From the NCBI GenBank assembly GCA_024638465.1, contig JAHEKF010000035.1:1-32810 (forward strand): a DNA stretch of 32,810 nucleotides, written 5' to 3'. Below are positions 6,896-15,866 of this stretch, in pieces. This stretch comes from Rhodospirillaceae bacterium. GTDB taxonomy: Bacteria > Pseudomonadota > Gammaproteobacteria > Steroidobacterales > Rariloculaceae. The number at the start of each line of letters is the position of its first letter. The stretch's first letter is position 1. The position numbers and the translations under genes are program-made. The notes beneath the pieces are model-generated. The model made no database searches, was not told the DNA's origin, and saw only the letters and a list, made by a program, of their open reading frames with translations.

Positions 6896-9800
6896 TTACG
6901 GTTGCCTCGTAACGACAGCACCGCTGTTGTCGAGCTGTAGCCCCAGGATTTCGGACCAGTCGCGCCCGAGGAGCGCTGGATCGAGTGCCGCTTCGCTGAC
7001 GGCGGGCTCGCTGAGATCGAGCTCGTAGTACATCGGCTGACCCAGGCCACGTCCACCGACGAGCCGCAGAACATCACCATGCGGCGTCGCGAGCGCAGCG
7101 CCGGCTTCCAGTCCGACCTCGAGCAAGCGACTGTCGAAAACGGCGAGCTCGTCACCGTCGCGCAGAAGTCGATGGAGCCAATGATCGGTCTGCGCAACGA
7201 TATAGCCGTCTTCGTCACTGAAGCCTACCCATCGAACCGGATGGGGAAATACCCGAGGATCGCCAATTGGGGTTCCGCTCGCCGCATTCCAGAGCTGCAC
7301 ACGTCCCGACGCATCACCAGTCGCCAGCAGCGATCCGTCGGGTGAGAAAGCGATGGCGAGAACGGCGTCCTGAGCCTGCGCGGAATTCAGCGGCACGGCG
7401 CCCTCGGGGAGCGCAAAGAACAAATTGCCTGCGCTATCGCCGATCGCCATCCGATCTGACTGCGGCGAGAATGCTACCGATAACGCCGAGCCGTTAACGA
7501 GGACCTCTCCGGACAACTCGCCATCGGTGGCGCCCCAGACCATCGCGCTGGACTCCGCGCCGCTCAGAATCCAGTTGCCGTCGGGACTCAGCGCAACAGC
7601 ATGTACAGGACCTTCCGGGTGACGCATGAAAGCACCCACGGGCGCGCCACTTGCGATCTCCCAAATTCGAACGAGCCCATCGTCGCCGCCGCTGACGATC
7701 ATCCCGAGCGCGGCATCGACAGCGATACTGCTCACACCACCCTGGTGACCAACGTATCCCACGCCTTCGGCGCGGTGCGAGCCGGTCTCGAGCTGACTCG
7801 ACGTGAGCACCTGGATATGGCCGTCGCGAAAACCGAGCGCCGCAATTCGGCCGGCGCGATCAAGTGCCAACGCCGATACGTTGAGGTCGTTACCCGCGCC
7901 GGGCGGGCGACCATCGATCCGCCAGAGCTGCAAAAGCGAGCCACCGGAAGTCACCAGCTGACTTCCATCAGGCGCAAGCCGTGTTCTGATGCCGCTTTCG
8001 CTGCGATGGACGCGAAGCGTGACCGGTTCGCTCTCTCCTGCGAGATCCCGCGCGACAACGTGCCCCTGGAAAGCCTCGAAAGCGACCATCGAACCGTTGG
8101 CGGCTACGCTGACGCTCTCGGGATCGACTGTTACCCCGAGACGCCGCGTTGAAGAAGCGGTGGCATCCAGCTCCGCGATGTCCCAGACGAAGATATCGCC
8201 GCCTTCGTCTATCGTAATGAGCGAGTCGCCGGTACCTACCGGCAGGATCCTGACCGGGACCAGGTCATGCTCCAGCTCAGCAACGACATCGCCCTGCCTC
8301 GGATCCAGGAGGCGAATGGAACGAGTCGACCCGAGCAGCGCGAGATAGCGCGCCTGTGGTCCCAGCAACCAGCCGCGCACGTCGGCGACACCCGCAACGC
8401 TGGCAACGAGTTCGCCGTCGACGGTCCGCAACAAGCTATATAAAGAATCCTGCGGATCGAGCTGCTCCGCTATCGCGATGTAGTTTCCATCGGTACTAAG
8501 CGCTGGCGGCAACAGAAATCCGGTTTGCGTTGCGAGACTGCTGACAGCGGTGCCACGGGCCGTGTTCCAGAGCGTGAGATTGTTCCCGGCGACGGCCAGC
8601 AGGCGCGAAGTGTCTCCTGCCAGCGCGAGGAAGTCGGGCGCGGAATCGAGTACCAGATCTTCCGCCGAACCGAGCGTGCGAAGGTCCCAGAGCGACAGCG
8701 TCCCGACCGGTCCGTCGCGCGTCGGCTGGGCGACGGCAACGAGTCCGTCAGCACTCATAGTGACTTCAACCTGGCCGGTGCGCAGCGGGTCCGGAATGGT
8801 GAGATCCGGCGCCGGGTCGTCGTACCAGCCGCGCAGCTCTTCGGCAAAAGTTAATCCCCAGCTTGCCAGCTCTCCGACAAGACCTTCCTCCCGATCGACG
8901 AGCGCCAGTCGCCATACACCTTGACGATCTGCATCCGAGAGCGCGGCTAGCGCGGAACGGCCGTCGGCGGGAAACTCGCGCGTGCCACCGACGCCGCCTG
9001 GCAGCGTGAAACTGGCTCGGGCGCCGTCGGGAGCTTCCAGCGAGACGAGCACCTGTTCGTCGGCCAGATGGGAAACGTCGAGTTCCAGCACGAAATCTCC
9101 AGCGGACCCCGGCTCATCGACGCTGAGTTCCCTGCGCACGGGAACGTGTTCCAACGCCGTCAGTCGATCGGGAAAATCGGTCGATCCCGGTTCGTCGATC
9201 GACAATCGTCGCACTCGACGGTCGGGAGCAACGACCACAATCTCTCTTTCTCCCCAATCGACTTCCCAGCGATCGGGCGAATCGTCAAGGCGGTAGCTGC
9301 GCTGAAGAAACCCGTAGTCCTCGCCGATGAGTTCTGCCGCCATCAGGCTTGCTGTCGTACCCTGACCCGGAATCGCGGCGGCACTGAGAAGCAGCGCCTG
9401 GTCGCGACGTTCCTGCCGCGCGGCATCCCCGGCCCGCCGCAGCCAATAGCCGCCAAGCAGCTCCTCGGCCGGGTCCTCGGCACCCGGAATGGCGCGGAGC
9501 AGCTCATCGACGCGGCGGACCGTTGGATAGTCGTTCGCGCCCGCGCTGTGACCGGTGAGAATCTGCGTAAACAGCTCATCGGCGGTAGAACGGAACCCTG
9601 GCAACCGATGCAGCCGCGAGTAGGTATCGTATGCCGCGTCGATGGGCTGATCGACGACCGATAGCGAATCGATGTAGTCGCGCGGGAGAATCTGGCTGTA
9701 CCACCAGGGCAGCGCGATCATTACCAGGATCGCGACGGCCACCGCCGCAGCGGCGCGCCAGTTGAACGGCAACGAGTTCATCGCCCACTTGGGATTGAAA

Positions 9801-10858
9801 ACGGTTCGATAGAGACGGTTGCGCAGGATTACCCGGCCACCTGACGATGTAACGGATAAACCTGCGAGTCCGAGCACGCGCTGCGCAGTCGATTCCGGAT
9901 CGGCCATAACCTCCAAGCCATTACCGAGCTTCCCGAGAAGCCGGAGTGCCTGCCGATTTCCCGGCGCCGAGGTCGACAGCAGAGATCGAATATGATTCAG
10001 GAGCGGCTCTTCGCTTCGTGCCCCCTGCGCGAGAAATCGCTCGCGGACAACGGTATCGACATCGTCTAACTCAGCGCCGCGGCGAACCACGCCTCGAGCG
10101 ATTTTTTGGGTTAGATAGGGCTGGCCACCGGCCCAGCGAAAAATGCGATCCAGCAAGGATTTTGCGCGCTCTTTCGATGTCGGGAACCCCGGCACAAGGC
10201 GATAGGTCTGCTCGAGCGTGAAGTCGTCGAGCTCGATTGCAGTGCCGAAATCGAATGGCGAGACTGTCCGGTCAGGCGCCAGCTGCTCGGGCAACGCAAC
10301 GCCGAGAACGACGAAGTTAAGTCTCGCGAAATCGGGTTCGGTGGTTCGCGAGCTGTAACAGCTGTGAATGGCCGTGAACAAGTCCTTGGAGAATGGCAGT
10401 TCGGCGGCACGTTCGATCTCGTCAAAGAAAATCGTGACCGGAACGGTCGTGTTCGTCAGGACAACCTCCCAGAAGAACTCCGCGAGGCGCTCGTCGTTTC
10501 TAAGTGCGCTTTTCTCCTTCCACCAGCTCTGCAGGTCCACCTTGAGCCTGAGCTCGCGAACGATGCGATACGCGATTCCGTAGTACCAGCGCCCGGGTTT
10601 CTCGCTCTCGCCGCGCGCGCCGATCTGCGTGAGGTCGACCACGGCCGCGAGTTGACCCTCCGAACGCAGGACGCGGATCGCACGTGCCATGAGGCTCGAC
10701 TTGCCGCTGGCTCTGGGGCTCAGGGCGAAACAGAACTGCTGATCTGCGATCGCCTCGAGCAGGGCGTCGTCGCTGTCGCGCTCTATATAACAGGGCCGGT
10801 CGGGCTGGACCGGGCCGGCCGCCACGAAAAATTCGCCTGAGTGAATGATTCCTGCCAT
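6896..10858 (-). CDS. AAA-type NTPase, transmembrane, P domain and WD40 fusion protein
   Basis: 1320 residues in four parts. Residues about 15-350 look like an AAA_35/STAND-like NTPase: YIERDSD (24-30), a Walker-A-like SPRASGKSSL (47-56) with Ser in place of the first Gly, and Walker B VTIFFDEIERA (141-151). One membrane helix lies at about 368-386. Residues about 585-675 resemble a proprotein-convertase P domain, with VWRLALVDREEGLVGELASW (649-668) as its hallmark; just before it LSIDEPGS and LSVDEPGS form a short internal duplication. From about 700 to 1270 degenerate WD40 blades follow, the clearest ones containing SGGDDGLVRIWEI and SPDGSLLATGDASGRVQLWN. By topology the NTPase is probably cytoplasmic, with the P and WD40 parts periplasmic. 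Such proteins are thought to be regulated NTPase switches. No effector domain was found in the protein or beside it. Confidence 0.88.
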   Translation of the reverse strand: MAGIIHSGEFFVAAGPVQPDRPCYIERDSDDALLEAIADQQFCFALSPRASGKSSLMARAIRVLRSEGQLAAVVDLTQIGARGESEKPGRWYYGIAYRIVRELRLKVDLQSWWKEKSALRNDERLAEFFWEVVLTNTTVPVTIFFDEIERAAELPFSKDLFTAIHSCYSSRTTEPDFARLNFVVLGVALPEQLAPDRTVSPFDFGTAIELDDFTLEQTYRLVPGFPTSKERAKSLLDRIFRWAGGQPYLTQKIARGVVRRGAELDDVDTVVRERFLAQGARSEEPLLNHIRSLLSTSAPGNRQALRLLGKLGNGLEVMADPESTAQRVLGLAGLSVTSSGGRVILRNRLYRTVFNPKWAMNSLPFNWRAAAAVAVAILVMIALPWWYSQILPRDYIDSLSVVDQPIDAAYDTYSRLHRLPGFRSTADELFTQILTGHSAGANDYPTVRRVDELLRAIPGAEDPAEELLGGYWLRRAGDAARQERRDQALLLSAAAIPGQGTTASLMAAELIGEDYGFLQRSYRLDDSPDRWEVDWGEREIVVVAPDRRVRRLSIDEPGSTDFPDRLTALEHVPVRRELSVDEPGSAGDFVLELDVSHLADEQVLVSLEAPDGARASFTLPGGVGGTREFPADGRSALAALSDADRQGVWRLALVDREEGLVGELASWGLTFAEELRGWYDDPAPDLTIPDPLRTGQVEVTMSADGLVAVAQPTRDGPVGTLSLWDLRTLGSAEDLVLDSAPDFLALAGDTSRLLAVAGNNLTLWNTARGTAVSSLATQTGFLLPPALSTDGNYIAIAEQLDPQDSLYSLLRTVDGELVASVAGVADVRGWLLGPQARYLALLGSTRSIRLLDPRQGDVVAELEHDLVPVRILPVGTGDSLITIDEGGDIFVWDIAELDATASSTRRLGVTVDPESVSVAANGSMVAFEAFQGHVVARDLAGESEPVTLRVHRSESGIRTRLAPDGSQLVTSGGSLLQLWRIDGRPPGAGNDLNVSALALDRAGRIAALGFRDGHIQVLTSSQLETGSHRAEGVGYVGHQGGVSSIAVDAALGMIVSGGDDGLVRIWEIASGAPVGAFMRHPEGPVHAVALSPDGNWILSGAESSAMVWGATDGELSGEVLVNGSALSVAFSPQSDRMAIGDSAGNLFFALPEGAVPLNSAQAQDAVLAIAFSPDGSLLATGDASGRVQLWNAASGTPIGDPRVFPHPVRWVGFSDEDGYIVAQTDHWLHRLLRDGDELAVFDSRLLEVGLEAGAALATPHGDVLRLVGGRGLGQPMYYELDLSEPAVSEAALDPALLGRDWSEILGLQLDNSGAVVTRQP

Positions 10859-10981
10859 CGAATCCCGTTCCTGCCGGCAGAGCGCTGACTGCCTCGATTA
10901 CCCCCCGCAATCCGCTCAGATTGTAGCAGGCGCTTGAGCTATCATTGCCGCCGAAGACGACCTCGCGCAGGATAACGCGTC

Positions 10982-11245
10982 ATGAGCATATGCCACGAAC
11001 ACAACCTGACAGAAGATCCGACCGCGGCCAGGCCCTTCGGAATACGAATCAGCCTGCCTGCCAACGATACATTCAATCGCTTGCTGGGCGATGACTGGGA
11101 GGACTTTCACTGGTACGCAACAGAGTCGGAGCGCGATGCCGCGCTGGCGGACATGGCGAGCGAGCACCTCTATTCCCGGCGTGGCGACCGACCGCATGTT
11201 CTTTTTACCCCTGTCGAGGCCACAAAAGAGTCGGAATCTGGCTAG
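10982..11245 (+). CDS. Small conserved-looking acidic protein, function unknown
   Basis: 87 residues, soluble, acidic, no signal peptide. It opens with MSICHEHNLTED and contains LPANDTFNRLLGDDWEDFHW, with a short C-terminal tail rich in Glu and Ser. I do not recognise the family. Coding potential is supported by the ATG with AGGA about 11 nt upstream and by its position divergent from the NTPase gene and 97 bp ahead of the 456-residue unknown gene on the same strand. A TATAAT box lies in the gap to the next gene, so the two may be transcribed separately. Confidence 0.6.
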   Translation: MSICHEHNLTEDPTAARPFGIRISLPANDTFNRLLGDDWEDFHWYATESERDAALADMASEHLYSRRGDRPHVLFTPVEATKESESG

Positions 11246-11253
11246 CGCGCTCG

Positions 11254-11259
11254 TATAAT
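11254..11259 (+). promoter_or_regulatory. Candidate -10 box (TATAAT)
   Basis: A perfect TATAAT lies about 85 bp upstream of the 11343 start codon, in the gap after the small gene. The hexamer 17 bp upstream (11231-11236, TCGGAA) is a poor -35 match, so this is a weak sigma-70 promoter candidate. Confidence 0.4.
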
Positions 11260-11342
11260 AGCCGCCCTTCGCGGCCCATAGTCGCCCCAGTCCGGCTCGT
11301 GCCGGCGCTATCAAACGGACACCACTTGCTGGAGACTTTCAT

Positions 11343-12713
11343 ATGCTCGATCTCATGAACATCGCACGGACGGAGGCCGCTGGGGGCGACCTGCTCGGAA
11401 CCCTCGGCAGCTTGTTCGAGCCCGCCGACGTGCGGCCCGAGGGCTATCCCGATGCCGTCATCTGGAAGGGCGGAAACTTCACCGGCAACGTCAATCCCGT
11501 CGCACATTCATTGACGGACGCCTATGCGTTGCTCGGCACCATCGCGGCAATCGATATCCTCGGCCTGCCCTACTACGCCGTACCGATGTGGTCACAGTAC
11601 CGCCACGACACCAAGCTCGCCTCGCTCAGCTGGTTCGGCAGCATGCCCTGCACATCGATCAAGTGGTCAACGGCGGGCGATGCCTATGTGAACGACCCGA
11701 GCGGAGAGCGCGTTGTCGTTATGGGCAAGTCCGGTAATGCGCCGCTGCGGACCATGGCAGGCGTTTACTGCAACGTTCGCCCCTACGGCCCGATCACCGT
11801 TGTTCGCTGTATGCCATGCCTGCCTTACTCGCAGGATCGCGCCAAGTTCACGGTGACCAAGGACAAAGGCGTGATCCATTCGGAAATGAACACGCCCGGC
11901 ATCCAGATGGCCTATGCCAATCGGCGCTTCCTGAAGATGGTCAACGACTCGGGAAAAATCGGCCGAGTTGCGTTCAAGCCGACCCAGGCGATGGAAGACG
12001 GCATCAATTCCGGACTGCTGTCGTGGTTGCTGGAGGGGACGAAGTTCAAGGTCGGCCGCAAGTACGCTGTTGATGGCTATGTCGAGCATCGCGAGCTGGT
12101 CGACCGAATCATCGCCCTGCTGCCTTCCGACTTCAAAGACGGCATGGAGGACTGGAGCGGCCGGATCGAGCAACACATCTCCGACACGAACTACGGGATC
12201 CTGCTCTGGGACCTCATCGAACAGCAGGATTGCATCATCCTCGCAACCGATCTGGACGGCGACCGGCTGACCGATCTTCTCGCCGATGTCTCCGACCCGC
12301 TGCGCGCCTACAGCCAGCGCATCGTCGACCATCTCGGCGTTGACAAGAAGGCGGCTGACCTCTGGACGGAGATGGGTTACACAACCGGCAATGGCCGCGA
12401 CATGACGTCGGTCATGTATCGCATGGAGGGCCCGCCGATCCACGAGCAGACACTCGGCTCGGCAGACGCGATGCTGCTGCGACTGCTGGACGGCGACGAG
12501 TCGATGGGCGGCACGAAACGACCCTACGATCCGCGCATCCACTTCGTACTGATTCGCGATGCCTACCGGGATGCGAACCCCGACAATGCGAAACTGCACG
12601 CCTGGCTCGACGATGCGCTCGCGAAATTCGACGAGGTCTATTCAGGAGAGCGACCCGGCTTCCTCGAGGGCTATGCGGCCCTCAAGAAAGCGATCACTCC
12701 GTGGGGTAGCTAG
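11343..12713 (+). CDS. 456-residue cytoplasmic protein of unknown function
   Basis: A full-length open frame with ATG at 11343 and GGAG about 8 nt upstream in CTGGAGACTTTCAT. There is no signal peptide or membrane segment. Visible landmarks are GGNFTGNVNPVAHSLTDAYA near residue 40, a cysteine-containing central part (MPCTSIKWSTAGDAYV, then VYCNVRPYG and VRCMPCLPYSQDR), the motif HSEMNTPGIQMAYANRRF near 185, and an acidic C-terminal half with CIILATDLDGDRLTDLL near 295. The balanced composition and the long frame argue that it is a real enzyme-like protein, but I cannot name its family or reaction. A hairpin at 12714-12733 separates it from the convergent lipoprotein gene. Confidence 0.75.
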   Translation: MLDLMNIARTEAAGGDLLGTLGSLFEPADVRPEGYPDAVIWKGGNFTGNVNPVAHSLTDAYALLGTIAAIDILGLPYYAVPMWSQYRHDTKLASLSWFGSMPCTSIKWSTAGDAYVNDPSGERVVVMGKSGNAPLRTMAGVYCNVRPYGPITVVRCMPCLPYSQDRAKFTVTKDKGVIHSEMNTPGIQMAYANRRFLKMVNDSGKIGRVAFKPTQAMEDGINSGLLSWLLEGTKFKVGRKYAVDGYVEHRELVDRIIALLPSDFKDGMEDWSGRIEQHISDTNYGILLWDLIEQQDCIILATDLDGDRLTDLLADVSDPLRAYSQRIVDHLGVDKKAADLWTEMGYTTGNGRDMTSVMYRMEGPPIHEQTLGSADAMLLRLLDGDESMGGTKRPYDPRIHFVLIRDAYRDANPDNAKLHAWLDDALAKFDEVYSGERPGFLEGYAALKKAITPWGS

Positions 12714-12733
12714 GACGCGCGAGTTCGCGCGTC
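12714..12733. terminator. GC-rich hairpin between convergent genes
   Basis: GACGCGCGA (12714-12722) and TCGCGCGTC (12725-12733) are perfect reverse complements separated by GT. The stem begins right after the stop at 12713 and overlaps the stop of the convergent gene by 2 bp. No T tract follows on either strand, so it may be a weak bidirectional terminator or an mRNA-end stabiliser. Confidence 0.5.
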
Positions 12734-14237
12734 AGGGCAGCGTCTGTTCTTGCGTTAGCGTGAACGTATATTCCGTGTTCAGGCCGACACCGTCCGGGCT
12801 AGTGTTCGTCGATGATGGATTGAGCGGGGGAGGGGTAAGTGCGTCCCGACCACAATGCAGGTCCTTGTCCTCATCGCACTGCGTAAGGCGCGCCTTGATG
12901 AAGTAGCGGCCGGTTTGGTGTGCCTCCCAGACGATTTCCGATCGAGCGGCTATTACTAGCAGGTTAGGATCTAATGGGTCAGGATATATTGGCCACCCGC
13001 ACTCGAAGTCGACCGTGTAGAGCTCCCCGCATGGCGTTGAATAAGTCGAAAGACCATCCGAACCGCCGTCGCCGTTACCCACGTTATCATGAAACAGCAG
13101 TATGGACTCTCCGTCGCGATCGTAGAGGATCAGCTGCGTGTCGGCCTCGGTGCCGAGAAGCGATGTCGCGATTTTGTAGACGTTGCCTTCGACCGCATCG
13201 AACGCCCACCAGTCCGCATTGTCGTGGCAGAAATTATGATCCTGCGAGGCGCCGACTGTAATTAATGTCGCGGTGGCGCTGGTGTCGTCACCCTCGTAGA
13301 TATCATCCACACAGGCGTTATTGACAACCGTAACCTGGAGCGCCTCCAGCAATCTCACGTTGTCGTCCTCGTCGGTCTCCGGGACCCTGATGTGCACGGG
13401 TGACGTGTATTCCGTCGTGTCGGTCGATCGCGGAAAGTCGTACCAGTCATACTCATCGAAGATGTCGACGATGGCACCAGCGAAATAGATTCCCGGCGGC
13501 ACGTTGCCTTTGACCGCGAGCTGATGGTCGTACTGGTAATTCTCCTGTGGACTGAGTTCCTGCGTCCCGAAGTCGACGTCATCCAGAGAGAACGAGGTTC
13601 CAATAAGGATATTGGTATCGCCGATCAGGATGTCGTCGACCGTAATCTCGTCATCCTCGGAAAGGTAGTAGCCGACGGAGATCAGTCCACTCGCCTCGTC
13701 GCCGCCCAGCGGGCCCGTGCCGATATTCTGGATGATGGCCGAGACGGTCTCGAAGCCACCGGGAGTCGTTTCACTATCGATCGCGAAGGACGTTATGACG
13801 AGATTCACGTTGGGATCCTCATCATCCCCACCGCCGCCACCGCCGCCACCAATGCCCGGGTCGGTCAGCAGCGCCGTAAGTTGCACTTCGTACACGCTCA
13901 GTTCAACCGAAACGCGGTCAGCGTCGAATGTGGCCGTGACCGTGTAGACGCCAGGCTCGAAATAGGTGTGCGAGATCGAGTCGGTGCGTAGAGACGTGCG
14001 CAGAGGAGTGCCGTCACCGAAGTCCCAGGTAACGGAGAAGACTCGCGTGTTCTCCACCTCGGGAGAGAACGTCACCGTGAACGGCACGACGCCCTCCGTG
14101 CCGCTGCGAAGGATACTGACAATCGCGCTCGGATCGCCCGGCGGTGCGTCACTGTCGCAGCCGGCCAGATAGATCGCCAGCGGCAGGAGAAACACGGCGC
14201 GCGGAATCGCCGACGAGAGCTTTCGATTAATAAACAT
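12732..14237 (-). CDS. Surface lipoprotein with PKD, CARDB-like and PPC-like domains
   Basis: 501 residues. The signal peptide ends in lipobox LAGC with Cys27 as the lipidated residue. A PKD domain (about 37-115) shows the typical WDFGDGTPLRTSL core (71-83) followed by SHTYFEPGVYTVT. An eight-glycine linker (about 130-137) and acidic residues lead to a CARDB-like beta-sandwich (about 143-305; IIQNIGTGPLGG and SVGYYLSEDDEI). The C-terminal part (about 310-460) looks like a bacterial pre-peptidase C-terminal domain: DDIYEGDDTSATATLI, NFCHDNADWWAFDAVEGNVYKI and DTQLILYDRDG. These domains usually bind carbohydrate or protein outside the cell. No catalytic domain is present, so an adhesion or substrate-binding role is an inference. 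The glycine linker is encoded by a CCACCGCCG-type trinucleotide tract at 13828-13850. Confidence 0.85.
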   Translation of the reverse strand: MFINRKLSSAIPRAVFLLPLAIYLAGCDSDAPPGDPSAIVSILRSGTEGVVPFTVTFSPEVENTRVFSVTWDFGDGTPLRTSLRTDSISHTYFEPGVYTVTATFDADRVSVELSVYEVQLTALLTDPGIGGGGGGGGDDEDPNVNLVITSFAIDSETTPGGFETVSAIIQNIGTGPLGGDEASGLISVGYYLSEDDEITVDDILIGDTNILIGTSFSLDDVDFGTQELSPQENYQYDHQLAVKGNVPPGIYFAGAIVDIFDEYDWYDFPRSTDTTEYTSPVHIRVPETDEDDNVRLLEALQVTVVNNACVDDIYEGDDTSATATLITVGASQDHNFCHDNADWWAFDAVEGNVYKIATSLLGTEADTQLILYDRDGESILLFHDNVGNGDGGSDGLSTYSTPCGELYTVDFECGWPIYPDPLDPNLLVIAARSEIVWEAHQTGRYFIKARLTQCDEDKDLHCGRDALTPPPLNPSSTNTSPDGVGLNTEYTFTLTQEQTLP

Positions 14238-14483
14238 AATGCTGCCCTTTGTTCTTAAGTCCGTTTATCAACAGCGTTCGTCAGTATTGAGCGAAACGCA
14301 GAGGGCGGGGTAGGAGTTTCTTGCAGATCGGCAAGACAATTTCGCAGCAAAAAGCGACCGGGAATCGGGCGGCGAGCGATTATTGCTCGTTATGTAGCAA
14401 CCAGCGCGTTCGCAGGCCCCATCGTCCCTGAGCCCGGGGCGGCGGAAAACGGCGCAAGCGCTTCAAAGAGGCAGGCTGGCGCT

Positions 14484-15866
14484 CTATTCGAGTGCTTCGG
14501 CCTCCCGGCGCAGCCGGTTGGAGTAAGCGATGGTGTAATTTCGCGCGGGCGCATTAAAGGTACGTTCGCCGACGACGGCGAGCGCATCGGCCATGAGCAT
14601 CCGCGGCTCAGGATCCTCTGGTCGCAGCCGCATGACGTGCTGCGCGAGCTGTGCTGCACCGAGCGGGTCACCGTTCTGCATCGCCTCGTTAGCCGTCGTC
14701 CACAAAGACTCTACACCGCCGGCAAGGTCGGCCATGCGTTGCGACTGGCGCAACGGGCTTTCTCTGTGCAGATTCAAGGGGTCGCCGTCGAACCAGCCGA
14801 GATCCTGCGCGTAGATGTCGCGCACGGTCCCCCAGATACTGCCGTAGTACTCCGCAAGATAATCGAGATCGGCAAGATGCGCTGGCAAAGCAGCGTACTC
14901 CACGAGCTCGTCGGGCGTCATATATTGCCTGGCGCCCTCGATCGTGCGGTCATGCACCCAGCGCATCGCGTCGCGATAGTTCGTCAGCACTTCGACGGCG
15001 TTACCCAGCATCGGCGTCGTATGGCCGCCAACGAGATGCAGCGGATTCTCGGCACGCATGCTGTCGATGCTCGCGATCCAGTCACGTATCGAGCGCCGCG
15101 CCGTACCGCGCAGTGGATAGACGTTGGGCCAGGACTGGTAAAAGTTGTCGCCCGCGAAGACGACACGCTGCTGCGGCAGCCAGACATAGAGCTGATCGTC
15201 GGTCTCACCCGGAGCCGCGACAAGTTCTATCTCGACTCCCGCTATTTCCAGACTGATGCGGTCTTCAGCGAACGTGTGCGTAGGCTCGACCCTTCGCGCT
15301 CCACCGACCGCCCTGACGGTCGCGCCGTCGACCATCATGCTTCCCGTCGGGACACGCTCGGGAGGGATCGCGACGCCGATCCCGATCTTCTGCTCGGGCA
15401 GGAGATCGAAACCCTGCGTATTCACGGGTCGCGCACCGCCATCGAGCCCCGCTGCGGCGACACGAGCACCCTCGGAGCCGTAATTAGAGCGGGCCCAGAC
15501 CTGTATTCCGGCACCGTCTTCGTAAAACGCCGGCGCACCATTCGTATGATCGCCGTGACCGTGGGTATAGATGATAGCGACGACGGGCTTGTCGGTGATT
15601 TCCTCAAATGCCGCTCTGACCTGCTGCGCGCCCGCGACCTGCTGACCGGGATCGACAATGATCACGCCGTCGTCACCGACAATCATTGAGTTTGCCGAGA
15701 CCTGGTAGCCGATCGCCGTATGGACGTTGGCGGCGACCTCGACGATCGCAGGCTCGAACATTGCATTGCGTGCAAGCAGTCGCTGCGTCGCTTCGCTTTG
15801 CGCGAGCGCGACGGAAGCCGGAAATAACGTACTGGCGACGATTGCGGCAGTTTTGTAAAGGCTCAT
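14484..15866 (-). CDS. Alkyl-sulfatase-type metallo-beta-lactamase-fold hydrolase, exported
   Basis: 460 residues from the ATG at 15866, which opens a signal peptide ending near ALAQ (residue 23); CGGAG lies 9 nt upstream. The metal motif THGHGDHTNG is at 101-110 (HGHGDH at 102-107), and FAGDNFYQSWPNVYPLRG, HLVGGHTTPMLG and the helical part AAQLAQHVMRLRPEDPEPRMLMADAL match the SdsA1/BDS1 alkyl-sulfatase family, including its dimerisation region. These enzymes hydrolyse alkyl sulfates with two zinc ions. It stops after the dimerisation part with RNYTIAYSNRLRREA and lacks the C-terminal SCP2-like lipid-binding domain of full-length relatives of about 650 residues. It may therefore act on other sulfate esters or related substrates. 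It is divergent from the NHL gene across 188 bp. Confidence 0.88.
   Translation of the reverse strand: MSLYKTAAIVASTLFPASVALAQSEATQRLLARNAMFEPAIVEVAANVHTAIGYQVSANSMIVGDDGVIIVDPGQQVAGAQQVRAAFEEITDKPVVAIIYTHGHGDHTNGAPAFYEDGAGIQVWARSNYGSEGARVAAAGLDGGARPVNTQGFDLLPEQKIGIGVAIPPERVPTGSMMVDGATVRAVGGARRVEPTHTFAEDRISLEIAGVEIELVAAPGETDDQLYVWLPQQRVVFAGDNFYQSWPNVYPLRGTARRSIRDWIASIDSMRAENPLHLVGGHTTPMLGNAVEVLTNYRDAMRWVHDRTIEGARQYMTPDELVEYAALPAHLADLDYLAEYYGSIWGTVRDIYAQDLGWFDGDPLNLHRESPLRQSQRMADLAGGVESLWTTANEAMQNGDPLGAAQLAQHVMRLRPEDPEPRMLMADALAVVGERTFNAPARNYTIAYSNRLRREAEALE

Noticed and set aside
11667..12599. Minus-strand frame of about 310 codons
   Set aside because: It lies opposite the 456-residue gene, which has the better start, and has an unlikely composition rich in Arg, His and Val.
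14637..15689. Long plus-strand frame of about 350 codons
   Set aside because: It is antisense to the metallo-beta-lactamase-fold gene and has no start signal or family match.
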